From Mangrovibrevibacter kandeliae (GTDB lineage: Bacteria; Pseudomonadota; Alphaproteobacteria; Rhizobiales; Rhizobiaceae), in the NCBI RefSeq assembly GCF_024519155.1, contig NZ_JANIFJ010000001.1:558001-622000 (forward strand): a stretch of 64,000 nucleotides of DNA. Reading direction: 5' to 3'. The notes beneath the pieces were generated by a model that saw nothing but the letters and a program-made list of their open reading frames with translations, was not told where the DNA came from and did no database searches. This document shows positions 1-7,991 of this stretch, piece after piece. The translations under genes and the position numbers were made by a program. How positions within the stretch are numbered: position 1 is the first letter of the stretch; every line of letters starts with the position of its first letter.

Positions 1-195
1 GCGATCACGCTCGAGGGATCCGATGGACGAAAGCTGCAGCGCGAGACGATGCTGCCGCAGCTTGCGCTCACCGCAAGCGAGGTGGGCGGGCTGATCGATG
101 ACGGTCCGGCGATGATCGTCGCCCATGTCGGGCAGGTCAGCCTCGCCTTCGGCACCGGAACCATCCGGTCGGCGGCGTTCCGCCGGGAGGACTAG
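1..195 (+). CDS. Partial hypothetical protein, 3' end only (phage-like context)
   Basis: The window opens inside this frame, so only the last 64 residues are seen, ending at TAG (193-195). Frame 1 is open from base 1. The visible part is a mixed polar and hydrophobic sequence with no motif I recognise and no membrane segment. It ends 28 nt before a small holin-like gene on the same strand, so it is probably part of a phage or gene-transfer-agent-like cluster lying to the left. That link is inference from context. A tail, baseplate or other phage protein would fit, but nothing in the residues proves it. Confidence 0.55.
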   Translation, partial: AITLEGSDGRKLQRETMLPQLALTASEVGGLIDDGPAMIVAHVGQVSLAFGTGTIRSAAFRRED

Positions 196-223
196 CAGCA
201 TGGTTCAGCAAGGGAGCAGGCGG

Positions 224-436
224 ATGATCGACGAGAAACCGTGGTATCAGTCGAAGACCATCTGGGGCGGCATCGTCGCCCTCGGCTCGGCAGCGGCCGG
301 CAACTGGGGCGTCAAGGTCGATGCCGCCAGCGGCGACGCCCTGGTGCTCGCGCTGACCAGCGCGGCAACCGCGGTCGGAGCAGTGCTGGCCATCATCGGC
401 CGCGTGACCGCCGACACCGCGATACGGAAGGGTTGA
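224..436 (+). CDS. Small holin-like membrane protein (phage or GTA type)
   Basis: A 70-residue protein that begins with a short charged stretch followed by PWYQSKTIWGG, then two hydrophobic segments (roughly residues 12-25 and 38-60), and ends in a short basic tail. The 'PWYxSKTIWG' start followed by two membrane segments is typical of small phage or prophage holin-like proteins of alphaproteobacteria, which would permeabilise the inner membrane for a lysozyme. I chose the ATG at 224 because AAGGGAGCAGG lies just upstream; an in-frame ATG at 200 would add eight residues. No endolysin is visible in the window. Function is inferred from size and topology. Confidence 0.6.
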   Translation: MIDEKPWYQSKTIWGGIVALGSAAAGNWGVKVDAASGDALVLALTSAATAVGAVLAIIGRVTADTAIRKG

Positions 437-448
437 GAGAGGCAACCA

Positions 449-468
449 CGACATTCATTCGACATTCA
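449..468 (+). promoter_or_regulatory. Tandem CGACATTCA direct repeat (OmpR-family binding-box candidate)
   Basis: CGACATTCA occurs at 449-457 and again at 460-468, so the copies are exactly 11 bp apart, about one helical turn. Tandem half-sites at 11-bp spacing are the usual target of OmpR/PhoB-type response regulators binding head to tail. The box lies about 50 bp before a secreted PepSY-like gene and upstream of a FeuP-like regulator, so FeuP itself is the natural candidate. Binding is inference. Confidence 0.5.
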
Positions 469-486
469 GGCCACGGGCGATAGAGT
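458..486 (+). promoter_or_regulatory. Candidate promoter of the PepSY-like gene
   Basis: A weak -35 (TTCGAC, 458-463) and a -10-like TAGAGT (481-486) are 17 bp apart, and the second CGACATTCA copy overlaps the -35. A poor -35 covered by an activator box is the layout expected of a class II activated promoter. The start would fall near 493, with a Shine-Dalgarno GGAAG at 506-510 before the ATG at 515. Confidence 0.35.
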
Positions 487-514
487 TTTTCCTCGACGTG
501 CAATCGGAAGCATC

Positions 515-931
515 ATGACGACCCCTTCCCGCCTGACGATCATCGGTCTCGGCATCGCGCTGCTCTGGCGCAGCGTGATGCCGGCGACGGCCGACATGTT
601 CTGGCGGGGCGGGCCGGGCGAAACTCGCCGGGACCGCGGCGGATGGGACGATCATCGTGCACCGGACCGCGGCGGCCGGCCGTACCAGCGGCTCCGCCGC
701 TTGCCGAGCGGCGATCCTCTCGCCATCACGCCGTTCCAGATCGCCCCCTTCCGCGTCGCCGACGCCGACTGCGCCAGTGCCGCCGAGCAGGCGGCCGCGC
801 AGACGGGAGGGCAGGTGCTGTCGGTGTCGAGCCGCCAGCAGGACGGCGGCACCGTCTGCGTGGTGACGGTGCTGGTGCCCGGACGGGATGGCGGCCGGCC
901 GCGGAAGACGACGGTGACGCTGCGTCGGTGA
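515..931 (+). CDS. Secreted PepSY-like protein upstream of feuPQ (FeuN-like candidate)
   Basis: A 138-residue protein with an N-terminal hydrophobic segment (about residues 7-26) ending in an Ala-rich cleavage-like site, so probably periplasmic. A low-complexity Arg/Gly/Asp-rich stretch (about 30-65) follows. The C-terminal 60 residues have a PepSY-like pattern: Ala-rich helix, then 'GGQVLSVSSRQQDGG', then alternating hydrophobic strands. They contain two cysteines (in DADCAS and TVCVV) that could pair. In rhizobia a small periplasmic protein, FeuN, is encoded just before feuP and feuQ and restrains the kinase FeuQ. The same position and a plausible inhibitor fold suggest that role here, but FeuN is shorter and identity is not proven. 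Confidence 0.6.
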   Translation: MTTPSRLTIIGLGIALLWRSVMPATADMFWRGGPGETRRDRGGWDDHRAPDRGGRPYQRLRRLPSGDPLAITPFQIAPFRVADADCASAAEQAAAQTGGQVLSVSSRQQDGGTVCVVTVLVPGRDGGRPRKTTVTLRR

Positions 932-1040
932 CGTCTTCGGCGTTGCCCCGCAGGCCGGGGTGACGTGCGGCGACGGCACATGGCATAAGACCGCGATCGC
1001 AGCGGCTCGCGTTCCGCGCGCCGCGACAGCAGGTTGGCTC

Positions 1041-1712
1041 ATGCGCATTCTCGTGGTCGAGGACGATCAGAATCTCAATCGCCAGCTGACCGAAGCGCTG
1101 ATCGGCGCCGGCTACGTCGTCGACCGTGCCTTCGACGGCGAGGAGGGCCACTTTCTCGGCGATACGGAGCCCTATGACGCGGCGATCCTCGATATCGGCC
1201 TGCCCGTGCTGGACGGCATCAGCGTTCTGGAACGCTGGCGGCGTAACGAGCGGCGCATGCCGGTGCTGATCCTCACGGCGCGCGACCGCTGGAGCGACAA
1301 GGTGTCGGGCATCGACGCCGGCGCGGACGACTACGTCACCAAGCCATTCCACGTGGAAGAGGTGCTGGCGCGGGTGCGCGCGCTCATCCGCCGGGCCGCC
1401 GGCCACGCCTCTTCGGAGATTCTGTGCGGGCCGCTGCGGCTCGACACCAAGGCCTCGAAGGCGACGCTCGAGGGGGCGCCCCTGAAGCTGACCTCGCACG
1501 AGTACCGGCTCTTGTCCTACCTCATGCACCACCGCGACGAGATCGTATCGCGGACCGAACTCGTCGAGCATCTCTACGACCAGGACTTCGACCGCGACTC
1601 CAATACCGTCGAGGTCTTTGTCGGGCGACTGCGCAAGAAGATCGGCATCGACATGATCGAGACGGTGCGCGGCCTCGGCTACCGGATGCGCTCGACGCCA
1701 CCGCAGGGCTGA
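1041..1712 (+). CDS. feuP: OmpR/PhoP-family response regulator, FeuP-like
   Basis: A 223-residue regulator with an N-terminal receiver domain (acidic EDD at 7-9, phosphoacceptor D51 in AAILDIGLP, Lys in TKPFH) and a C-terminal winged-helix DNA-binding domain ending in ETVRGLGYRM. The features 'GEEGHFLGDTEPYDA' and 'DRWSDKVSGIDAGADDY' match FeuP as I know it from Rhizobium and Sinorhizobium, where FeuPQ senses osmotic conditions and activates cyclic glucan export. The start ATG at 1041 directly precedes MRILVVEDD; longer in-frame starts add a non-homologous extension. The kinase gene follows 7 nt downstream. FeuP identity is by recall, not alignment. Confidence 0.85.
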   Translation: MRILVVEDDQNLNRQLTEALIGAGYVVDRAFDGEEGHFLGDTEPYDAAILDIGLPVLDGISVLERWRRNERRMPVLILTARDRWSDKVSGIDAGADDYVTKPFHVEEVLARVRALIRRAAGHASSEILCGPLRLDTKASKATLEGAPLKLTSHEYRLLSYLMHHRDEIVSRTELVEHLYDQDFDRDSNTVEVFVGRLRKKIGIDMIETVRGLGYRMRSTPPQG

Positions 1713-1719
1713 CCCGATC

Positions 1720-3084
1720 ATGGCGGCCCTCCGGCTCGATTCCGTCGCCGTCCGCGTCATCGGCCTGTCGACCCTGTGGGCCATCGCGGCCTTCGTGGTC
1801 GTCGCCGGTGTCATTTCGACGCTGTATGGCCAGACCGCCTCGCGCGGCTTCGAAGATCTCCTCGTCGCGCAGCTCTACAACGTCGTGAACAGCGTCGCCG
1901 TCGCCGAGGACGGGACGATCACCGGTTCGCCGGACCTCGGCGACCTGCGGTATTCGCAGCCTCTGTCCGGCTGGTACTGGGAAGTGACGCCGGCCAGCGC
2001 GAACACCAGCGGTCGCCTCGCCTCGATTTCGCTCGGGCCTGCCGATGTGCCGTCGCCCCCGCAGCAGACGGTGCCGTTCGACGAGAACTATCGCCGCGAA
2101 TACGAGGTGGACGGCCTGAACGGCCAGTCGCTGAGCGTCGTCGAGACGGAAGTCGTCCTCGACAATCAGAACCACATCGCCCGCTTCCGCGTGATGGGGG
2201 ACGCGGGACTTGTGGCGGCGGACGTCAGACAGTTCAACCGCTCGCTGGGCCTCTATCTCGGTGCGTTCGGTCTCGGTTCGATCCTCATCAACGCCCTAGC
2301 GATCCTGTTCGGGCTGCGGCCGCTGGTGGCGGTGCGCCGGGCACTCGCCGAGGTCGGAGCCGGTCGCAGCGATCGCCTGCGCGGACCCTTCGCGGCCGAA
2401 ATCGAACCGCTTGCCGTCGAACTCAACGCAATGATCGACAACAATCGACGCATCGTCGAGCGGGCGCGCACTCAGGTCGGCAACCTCGCGCATTCGCTGA
2501 AGACGCCGCTCGCCGTCCTGCGCAACGAAGCGGCCGCGATCGGCGGCGAGAGGGGCAAGGTCGTCACCGACCAGACCGAGCACATGCGGGTGCAGGTCCA
2601 GCACTATCTCGAGCGCGCGCGGCTCGCGGCGCAAGGGGAGGGCGTGGTGTTCCGCACGCCGGTCGCCGCAACGCTCGAGCGGCTGGTCCGGGTGATCGGC
2701 AAGCTGAACCCGGAGCTTACGATCGACTTCGTCGCGCCGGACGGCATCGTTTTCGCCGGGGAACAGCAGGATCTCGAGGAGGTCGTCGGGAACCTCCTCG
2801 AGAACGCTTCGAAATGGACGAAGAGCCGCATTGCCCTGTCGGCCGCCTCGGAGGCGGGATCCTGGCTGATCCTCACCGTGGAGGACGATGGCCCCGGATT
2901 GTCGGATGCCGAGATCGCAGTGGCGACCAAGCGCGGCCAGCGGCTCGACGAAGCGCAGCCGGGCACGGGGCTCGGACTGTCGATCGTGCTCGACACGGTG
3001 CGCGAGTATCGCGGTGGCCTCAGCCTCGACCGCTCGCCGCTCGGCGGTCTGCGGGCTGTGGTGCGTCTGCCACAGGCGAGCTGA
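1720..3084 (+). CDS. feuQ: Membrane sensor histidine kinase, FeuQ-like
   Basis: A 454-residue kinase. Transmembrane helices at about residues 8-30 and 172-198 flank a periplasmic sensor region of about 140 residues. A HAMP linker, the H-box 'NLAHSLKTPL' with phosphoacceptor H258, the N-box 'NLLENASKW', and the G-boxes 'EDDGPGLSD' and 'GTGLGLSIV' follow. All residues needed for autokinase activity are visible. It lies 7 nt after feuP and is cotranscribed with it. In rhizobia FeuQ can act as kinase or phosphatase and is held in check by the small periplasmic FeuN, which fits the secreted gene at 515. The sensed signal cannot be read from sequence. Confidence 0.85.
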   Translation: MAALRLDSVAVRVIGLSTLWAIAAFVVVAGVISTLYGQTASRGFEDLLVAQLYNVVNSVAVAEDGTITGSPDLGDLRYSQPLSGWYWEVTPASANTSGRLASISLGPADVPSPPQQTVPFDENYRREYEVDGLNGQSLSVVETEVVLDNQNHIARFRVMGDAGLVAADVRQFNRSLGLYLGAFGLGSILINALAILFGLRPLVAVRRALAEVGAGRSDRLRGPFAAEIEPLAVELNAMIDNNRRIVERARTQVGNLAHSLKTPLAVLRNEAAAIGGERGKVVTDQTEHMRVQVQHYLERARLAAQGEGVVFRTPVAATLERLVRVIGKLNPELTIDFVAPDGIVFAGEQQDLEEVVGNLLENASKWTKSRIALSAASEAGSWLILTVEDDGPGLSDAEIAVATKRGQRLDEAQPGTGLGLSIVLDTVREYRGGLSLDRSPLGGLRAVVRLPQAS

Positions 3085-3136
3085 GTCTTGTGGTCGATGG
3101 CGGAGTTTGCACCGCCTGTAGCCCACGCCGCGGCAG

Positions 3137-3152
3137 CCGTCATGTATGACGG
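3137..3152. repeat. 16-bp inverted repeat CCGTCAT-GT-ATGACGG
   Basis: Perfect 7-bp arms (3137-3143 and 3146-3152) with a 2-nt centre, 53 bp after the feuQ stop and 50 bp before the lipoprotein ATG at 3203. The near-zero spacer suits an operator for a dimeric regulator better than a terminator, and no T-run follows. Confidence 0.35.
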
Positions 3153-3202
3153 GGTCGGCGCGTGGCGACGGGGGTCGCGCGCTTCGAGCTCCGGGCTTAT
3201 CG

Positions 3203-3604
3203 ATGGCAAGACTTTTCAGGTTTCTTCTCCTCGCGACCGCGACGCTCGCGGTCGCCGGCTGCCAGACCAGCGGCTCCTTGACCGCATCGGGTGCGTCGGC
3301 CGAGGGCGCGGCAGGTCTCGGCGACGGACTGATCGGGCGCGTGGCCGGGGTGAGGGTGCCGACCAATGCACGCGGCCAGGCGCTGCTTGCCGAATACCAG
3401 GCGCTGCAGTTCGGGACGGCGGGGCAGGTGGTCGCTTGGTCGGCCGGTGGTCTGCGCGGCACCGTGACGCCGACCCAGCTCTACCGGGTGGGCTCGCAGG
3501 AATGTCGAGGCTACGTGCAGTCGGTGGTCGCCGGCGGCACCGAGAGCAAGGTGATGGGCACGGCCTGCCGGACGGAGGGTGGGCAGTGGACGCTCGTCGC
3601 CTGA
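3203..3604 (+). CDS. Lipoprotein with 17 kDa surface antigen-type C-terminal domain
   Basis: A 133-residue protein beginning MARLFRFLLLATATLAVAGC, a lipoprotein signal peptide with lipobox LAVAGC (acylated Cys at 20), so it is anchored in the outer or inner membrane. A short Gly/Ala-rich region follows, then a C-terminal domain with 'YRVGSQECRGYVQ' and 'GTACRTEGGQWTLV'. This pattern (two cysteines around a strand, ending in G-x-W) is that of the 17 kDa surface antigen / RT0821-like family of alphaproteobacterial lipoproteins. I chose ATG 3203 because it begins the signal peptide; the frame continues upstream without homology. It sits between feuQ and ccmI on the same strand. Its function is unknown. 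Confidence 0.75.
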   Translation: MARLFRFLLLATATLAVAGCQTSGSLTASGASAEGAAGLGDGLIGRVAGVRVPTNARGQALLAEYQALQFGTAGQVVAWSAGGLRGTVTPTQLYRVGSQECRGYVQSVVAGGTESKVMGTACRTEGGQWTLVA

Positions 3605-3694
3605 TACGGGCCGGGTGGCGGCCGATGCGCGCAGCCGGCCGCACCGGTGCGGTGCGGAGTTTCCGTGCGCTTCGGCATCCGCTATAGGAGCCCC

Positions 3695-4897
3695 ATGCTG
3701 TTCTGGGTCGTCGCCGCGAGTTTGACCGCGATCGTCACGCTGGCGGCGGTGTGGCCCGTGCTGCGGCCCCGCACCGGCGCCTCACCGGTGCGCGCCGAAC
3801 ACGATCTCGAAGTCTATCGCGCCCAGCTCGGCGAACTGGATGGTGACGTTGCGCGTGGCGCCCTTCGATCGGAGGACGCGCAGACGGCGCGTGCGGAGAT
3901 CGGCCGCCGGCTCCTGCGGGCGGCCGAGCAGGCAGAGGGCGCGCGTGCACGCCCCGGCGCACGGCGCGGTGGGCTGATCGCCGTCGCAGTGGTCGTCGCT
4001 GTGGCGGTGCCGGCTCTGTCGCTGGCGGTCTACGGCACGCTCGGCTCTCCGGCGATGCCGGACCTGCCGCTCGAGGCGCGCGCAGGCAGCGATCCCTCCG
4101 CCGGCGGCATGACCGCCTTGATCGCGCAGGCCGAAGAGCGTCTGAAACAGGCGCCCGACGACGGGCGCGGCTGGGACGTGCTGGCGCCGATCTATCTGCG
4201 GCTCAGCCGCTACGAGGACGCCGCCAAGGCTTACCGCAACGCCATCCGCCTGCTTGGCAGCTCCGCCGCGCGCGAAGCAGGGCTCGGGCAGGCCGCGACC
4301 GAGATCGCCGGCGGCGAGGTGACGCAGGAGGCCAAGTCCGCCTTTGAACGGGCCCTTGCGCTCGATCCGACGCTCCTGCAGGCCCGCTTCTTCCTGGCCC
4401 TCGACCTCTCGCAGGAGGCGCGCTACGCCGAAGCTTTGCCGGCCTGGCGGCAGGTCGTCGCCGACAGCCCGCCCAACGCGCCGTGGATGGCGATGGCCAA
4501 GGCCGCCGTCGCAGACGCAGCGCAGCGCACGGGCGCGCCGGCTCTCGCCGAGGCCGCGCCGGATCCCCGCCCCGGTGCGATCGAGCCGCCGACCTCGCCC
4601 GGCCCTGATGCGGACCAGGTCGCGGCGGCCTCGCAGCTGTCGTCCGGCGACCGGCAGGCGATGATCGAGGGCATGGTGGCGCAGCTCGCCGAGCGGCTGA
4701 AGAGCGACCCGAAGGATGCCGAAGGCTGGAAGAAGTTGATCCGCTCCTACAACGTGCTCGGCCAGCCGGACGCCGCCAACGCTGCGCTCCGCGACGCGCA
4801 GGCGACGTTTCCGCCGGAGTCGCCGGAAGGCACCGACATCGCCACATTTGCCCGCGATCTTGGCGTGACGGGCGCCGGGGAGACACGCACACCATGA
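3695..4897 (+). CDS. ccmI: Cytochrome c maturation protein CcmI (CycH)
   Basis: A 400-residue membrane protein. An N-terminal transmembrane helix (about residues 1-20), a cytoplasmic loop rich in Arg/Glu with 'EVYRAQLGELDGDVARG' (the usual CcmI signature), a second helix (about 90-112) and a periplasmic region with TPR-like repeats (from about 140) are visible. CcmI is the apocytochrome c chaperone that hands the substrate to the CcmF/CcmH haem ligation complex. ATG 3695 follows a good Shine-Dalgarno, ATAGGAG. It is the first gene of ccmIEFH and overlaps ccmE by 4 nt (ATGA). Confidence 0.92.
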   Translation: MLFWVVAASLTAIVTLAAVWPVLRPRTGASPVRAEHDLEVYRAQLGELDGDVARGALRSEDAQTARAEIGRRLLRAAEQAEGARARPGARRGGLIAVAVVVAVAVPALSLAVYGTLGSPAMPDLPLEARAGSDPSAGGMTALIAQAEERLKQAPDDGRGWDVLAPIYLRLSRYEDAAKAYRNAIRLLGSSAAREAGLGQAATEIAGGEVTQEAKSAFERALALDPTLLQARFFLALDLSQEARYAEALPAWRQVVADSPPNAPWMAMAKAAVADAAQRTGAPALAEAAPDPRPGAIEPPTSPGPDADQVAAASQLSSGDRQAMIEGMVAQLAERLKSDPKDAEGWKKLIRSYNVLGQPDAANAALRDAQATFPPESPEGTDIATFARDLGVTGAGETRTP

Positions 4898-5373
4898 CGC
4901 GCAAGCAGAAGCGCCTGTCGCTGATTGCCGGCGGGCTTGCGGTGATCGGCACCGCCGTCGGCCTCGTGCTGTGGGGGCTGTCGAGCGGCATGGCCTATTT
5001 CAAGTCGCCGACCGAGCTTCTCGCCGAAATGCCGGGCAGCGCCCAGCGGATCCGATTGGGCGGGCTGGTCGAAACGAATTCGGTGCAGCGGGACGGCACG
5101 GACACGGTGCATTTCCGCGTGACGGACACTGTCGACAGCGTCCCCGTCACCTATACCGGGCTGCTGCCCGACCTGTTCCGGGAAGGCCAGGGGGTGATCG
5201 CCGAGGGCACGCTCGGTTCCGACCGCGTCTTCGTCGCCGACAGCGTGCTCGCCAAGCACGACGAGACCTATATGCCGAAGGAAGTGGTCGACGATCTGAA
5301 GAAGCGCGGCCTCTGGGAGGACGGCAAGATCAAGGCCCAGGCCGAGCCTGCGGCCGCAGGAGCCGGCACGTGA
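4894..5373 (+). CDS. ccmE: Haem chaperone CcmE (CycJ)
   Basis: A 159-residue protein with an N-terminal membrane anchor (about residues 9-30) and a periplasmic OB-fold. The haem-binding motif is present as 'LAKHDETYMP': His for the covalent haem bond and, four residues later, Tyr as axial ligand. 'YFKSPTEL' near residue 40 is also typical. CcmE accepts haem from the CcmABCD complex and delivers it to CcmF. The start overlaps ccmI by 4 nt and its stop overlaps the GTG of ccmF, showing tight translational coupling. The Ala-rich C-terminus after the motif is normal for the family. Confidence 0.95.
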   Translation: MTRKQKRLSLIAGGLAVIGTAVGLVLWGLSSGMAYFKSPTELLAEMPGSAQRIRLGGLVETNSVQRDGTDTVHFRVTDTVDSVPVTYTGLLPDLFREGQGVIAEGTLGSDRVFVADSVLAKHDETYMPKEVVDDLKKRGLWEDGKIKAQAEPAAAGAGT

Positions 5374-7361
5374 TCGTCGAGACCGGCCACTACGCGCTCG
5401 TCCTTGCGCTGGCGGTGGCGCTGGTGCAGTCGGTGCTGCCGCTCGCCGGCGCCCGGCTCGGCGACGGCCGGCTGATGCAGACCGGCACCAACACGGCAAT
5501 CCTCGGCTTCCTCCTGCTGGCGCTGTCCTTCGCCTGCCTGGTGACGGCGCACGTCCAGTCGGACTTCTCGGTGCTCAACGTCTTCGAGAACTCCAACTCC
5601 GCCAAGCCGATGCTCTACAAGGTGACCGGCGTGTGGGGAAACCACGAGGGCTCGATGCTCCTGTGGGTGCTGATCCTCGGGCTGTTCGGCGCGCTCGTCG
5701 CCGGCTTCGGCCGCGACCTGCCCGCGAGCCTGAAGGCCAACGTCCTGTCGGTGCAGGCCTGGATCACCACCGCCTTCCTCCTGTTCATCCTGGCGACGTC
5801 CAACCCGTTCCAGCGCCTGTCTCCGGCCCCCTTCGAGGGCCAGGACCTCAACCCGGTGCTGCAGGATGTCGGCCTCGCGATCCACCCGCCGCTCCTCTAT
5901 CTCGGCTATGTCGGCTTCTCGATCGCCTTCTCCTTCGCCGTCGCCGCGCTGATCGACGGGCGCATCGACGCGGCCTGGGCGCGCTGGGTCCGGCCCTGGA
6001 CGCTGGTCGCCTGGATCTTCCTCACCCTCGGCATCGCGATGGGCTCGTACTGGGCCTATTACGAGCTGGGCTGGGGCGGCTGGTGGTTCTGGGATCCGGT
6101 CGAGAACGCCTCCTTCATGCCCTGGCTGTCCGGGACCGCGCTGCTCCACTCGGCACTGGTGATGGAGAAGCGCTCGGCGCTGAAGATCTGGACGGTGCTG
6201 CTCGCCATCCTGACCTTCTCGCTGTCGCTGCTCGGCACATTCCTCGTCCGCTCGGGCGTCCTCACCTCGGTGCACGCCTTCGCCACCGACCCGACCCGCG
6301 GCGTCTTCATCCTCGCGATCCTCGCGATCTTCGTCGGCGGCTCGCTGGCGCTCTTTGCATTCCGCGCCGCGGCGCTCGAGGCGGGCGGCCTGTTCGCGCC
6401 GATCTCGCGCGAGGGCGCGCTGGTCCTCAACAACCTGTTCCTGACGACGGCGGCCGCGACGGTGCTGGTCGGCACGCTCTACCCGTTGGTGCTCGACGTC
6501 CTCGCCGGCACCAAGATCTCGGTCGGCGCCCCGTTCTTCAACATGACCTTCGGGCCGCTGATGCTGCCGCTCCTGGCCGTCGTGCCGTTCGGCCCGCTGC
6601 TTGCCTGGAAGCGCGGCGACCTGATGGCCGCGGCGCAGCGGCTCTGGGCGGCCGCAGGACTTGCGCTGGTGGTGGTGATCGCCGTGCTCGCCTATACGCG
6701 GGGCGGCAAGATCCTCGCAGCCCTCGGCATCGGCCTTGCCGCCTGGCTGATCCTCGGCAGCCTGACCGACCTCGCCGGCCGTGCGGGCTTCGGACGGGTG
6801 GCGCGCGGCGTCGCGCTCCGCCGCCTCGCCGGCCTGCCGCGCTCGGCGTTCGGAACCGCACTTGCCCATCTCGGTCTCGGCATCACACTCCTCGGCATCG
6901 TCTCGGTCGTTACCTTCCAGACCGAACTCATCACCACGATGACACCGGGCCAGGTGGTCGAGGCGGGTGGCTATGCGATCCGCTACGAGGGGACCGAGAA
7001 ACGCCAGGGGCCGAACTATTCGGAGGACGCGGCGCGCTTCACGCTGATGCGCGGCACCGACCGCGTCGACACGATGGAGAGCGCGCGGCGGCTCTACACG
7101 GCCCGGCAGCAGCCGACGACCGAGGCCGGCATCCGAACGGAACTGTTCTCGCAGCTCTACATCGCGCTCGGCGACGCCGGGGCGAATGGCGGCGCGACCG
7201 TGGTGCGGGTCTGGTGGAAGCCGCTGGTGACGCTCGTCTGGCTGGGCGCCGTGGTGATGGCGCTCGGCGGCATCGCTTCGCTGTCCGACCGGCGGCTGCG
7301 CGTCGGCGCGCCGGCGAGGAGCCGTCGGCGCGCACTCCTGCAGCCGGAGCCGGCCGAATGA
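5370..7361 (+). CDS. ccmF: Haem lyase subunit CcmF (CycK)
   Basis: A 663-residue polytopic membrane protein with about 15 hydrophobic helices. The haem-handling tryptophan-rich loop is clear: 'GWGGWWFWDPVENASFMPWL' spans the WWD motif. Conserved His residues lie in 'NHEGSMLLW' and 'AIHPPLLYLGY'. CcmF receives haem from CcmE and, with CcmH and CcmI, attaches it to the CxxCH of apocytochrome c in the periplasm. The start is a GTG at 5370 that overlaps the ccmE stop (GTGA); frames further upstream run inside ccmE and have no membrane character. It overlaps ccmH by 4 nt. Confidence 0.95.
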   Translation: MIVETGHYALVLALAVALVQSVLPLAGARLGDGRLMQTGTNTAILGFLLLALSFACLVTAHVQSDFSVLNVFENSNSAKPMLYKVTGVWGNHEGSMLLWVLILGLFGALVAGFGRDLPASLKANVLSVQAWITTAFLLFILATSNPFQRLSPAPFEGQDLNPVLQDVGLAIHPPLLYLGYVGFSIAFSFAVAALIDGRIDAAWARWVRPWTLVAWIFLTLGIAMGSYWAYYELGWGGWWFWDPVENASFMPWLSGTALLHSALVMEKRSALKIWTVLLAILTFSLSLLGTFLVRSGVLTSVHAFATDPTRGVFILAILAIFVGGSLALFAFRAAALEAGGLFAPISREGALVLNNLFLTTAAATVLVGTLYPLVLDVLAGTKISVGAPFFNMTFGPLMLPLLAVVPFGPLLAWKRGDLMAAAQRLWAAAGLALVVVIAVLAYTRGGKILAALGIGLAAWLILGSLTDLAGRAGFGRVARGVALRRLAGLPRSAFGTALAHLGLGITLLGIVSVVTFQTELITTMTPGQVVEAGGYAIRYEGTEKRQGPNYSEDAARFTLMRGTDRVDTMESARRLYTARQQPTTEAGIRTELFSQLYIALGDAGANGGATVVRVWWKPLVTLVWLGAVVMALGGIASLSDRRLRVGAPARSRRRALLQPEPAE

Positions 7362-7849
7362 GGCTGTGGCTCTTGCGGCATCTCGCAGGACTTTGTCTCG
7401 CCGTCGCCGCGCTCGCCGTGGTCCTGTCCGCCGCGCCCGCCCATGCGGTGCAGCCGGACGAGATGCTCGCCGATCCGGCGCTGGAGGCGCGTGCCCGGGA
7501 CATCTCCGCCGGCCTGCGCTGCCTGGTCTGCCAGAACGAGTCGATCGACGCCTCCGAGGCCGATCTCGCGCGAGACCTCCGCCTGCTCGTGCGGAAGCGG
7601 CTCGTCGCCGGCGACAGCGACCAGGAGGTGGTCGACTACATGGTCGCGCGCTACGGCGAGTTCGTGCTTCTGCGACCCCGCTTCGACTGGCAGACGCTGG
7701 CGCTGTGGGGCACGCCGGTGGTGGTGCTGTGTGCTGGCGCGGGCTTCGCGTTCCTGTCCTGGCGCGGCCGACGCCGGCAGGCCGGTCCAAGCAGCCTCAG
7801 CCCGGAGGAGGCGGCGCGGGTCGAAGCCCTCCTGCGCAGTGGCGACTAG
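7358..7849 (+). CDS. ccmH: Cytochrome c maturation protein CcmH (CycL)
   Basis: A 163-residue protein with a cleavable signal peptide (about residues 1-28, ending AHA), the redox motif 'LRCLVCQN' (CxxC), and one C-terminal transmembrane helix (about 108-130) followed by a short basic tail. CcmH reduces or holds the cysteines of apocytochrome c before haem attachment. The start overlaps ccmF (ATGA), making it the last gene of the ccmIEFH operon. Length matches the short alphaproteobacterial CcmH/CycL rather than the long fused CcmH of enterobacteria, where the C-terminal half corresponds to CcmI. Confidence 0.94.
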   Translation: MRLWLLRHLAGLCLAVAALAVVLSAAPAHAVQPDEMLADPALEARARDISAGLRCLVCQNESIDASEADLARDLRLLVRKRLVAGDSDQEVVDYMVARYGEFVLLRPRFDWQTLALWGTPVVVLCAGAGFAFLSWRGRRRQAGPSSLSPEEAARVEALLRSGD

Positions 7850-7991
7850 GAAACGCCGAGCGCGGCTGCCCTTACGAAAGTTTCATCCCGCCGCAAAGGT
7901 CCCGTAAGCCGCGACCCCCTATCTCCTGTCTCGACGGCGGCGATGCCCCATGTGCGCCGCACCAAGCTTTCGTCGAACAGAGAGGAAGACC

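Noticed and set aside
5268-7790. Very long open frame on the minus strand across ccmF
   Set aside because: It is antisense to a certain gene, Arg/Gly/Glu-rich with no motif, and arises from third-position GC bias.
7871-7908. CTTACG...CGTAAG inverted repeat upstream of degP
   Set aside because: Arms are only 6 bp with 26 bp between; no heat-shock or CpxR-type promoter pattern could be fitted at proper spacing.
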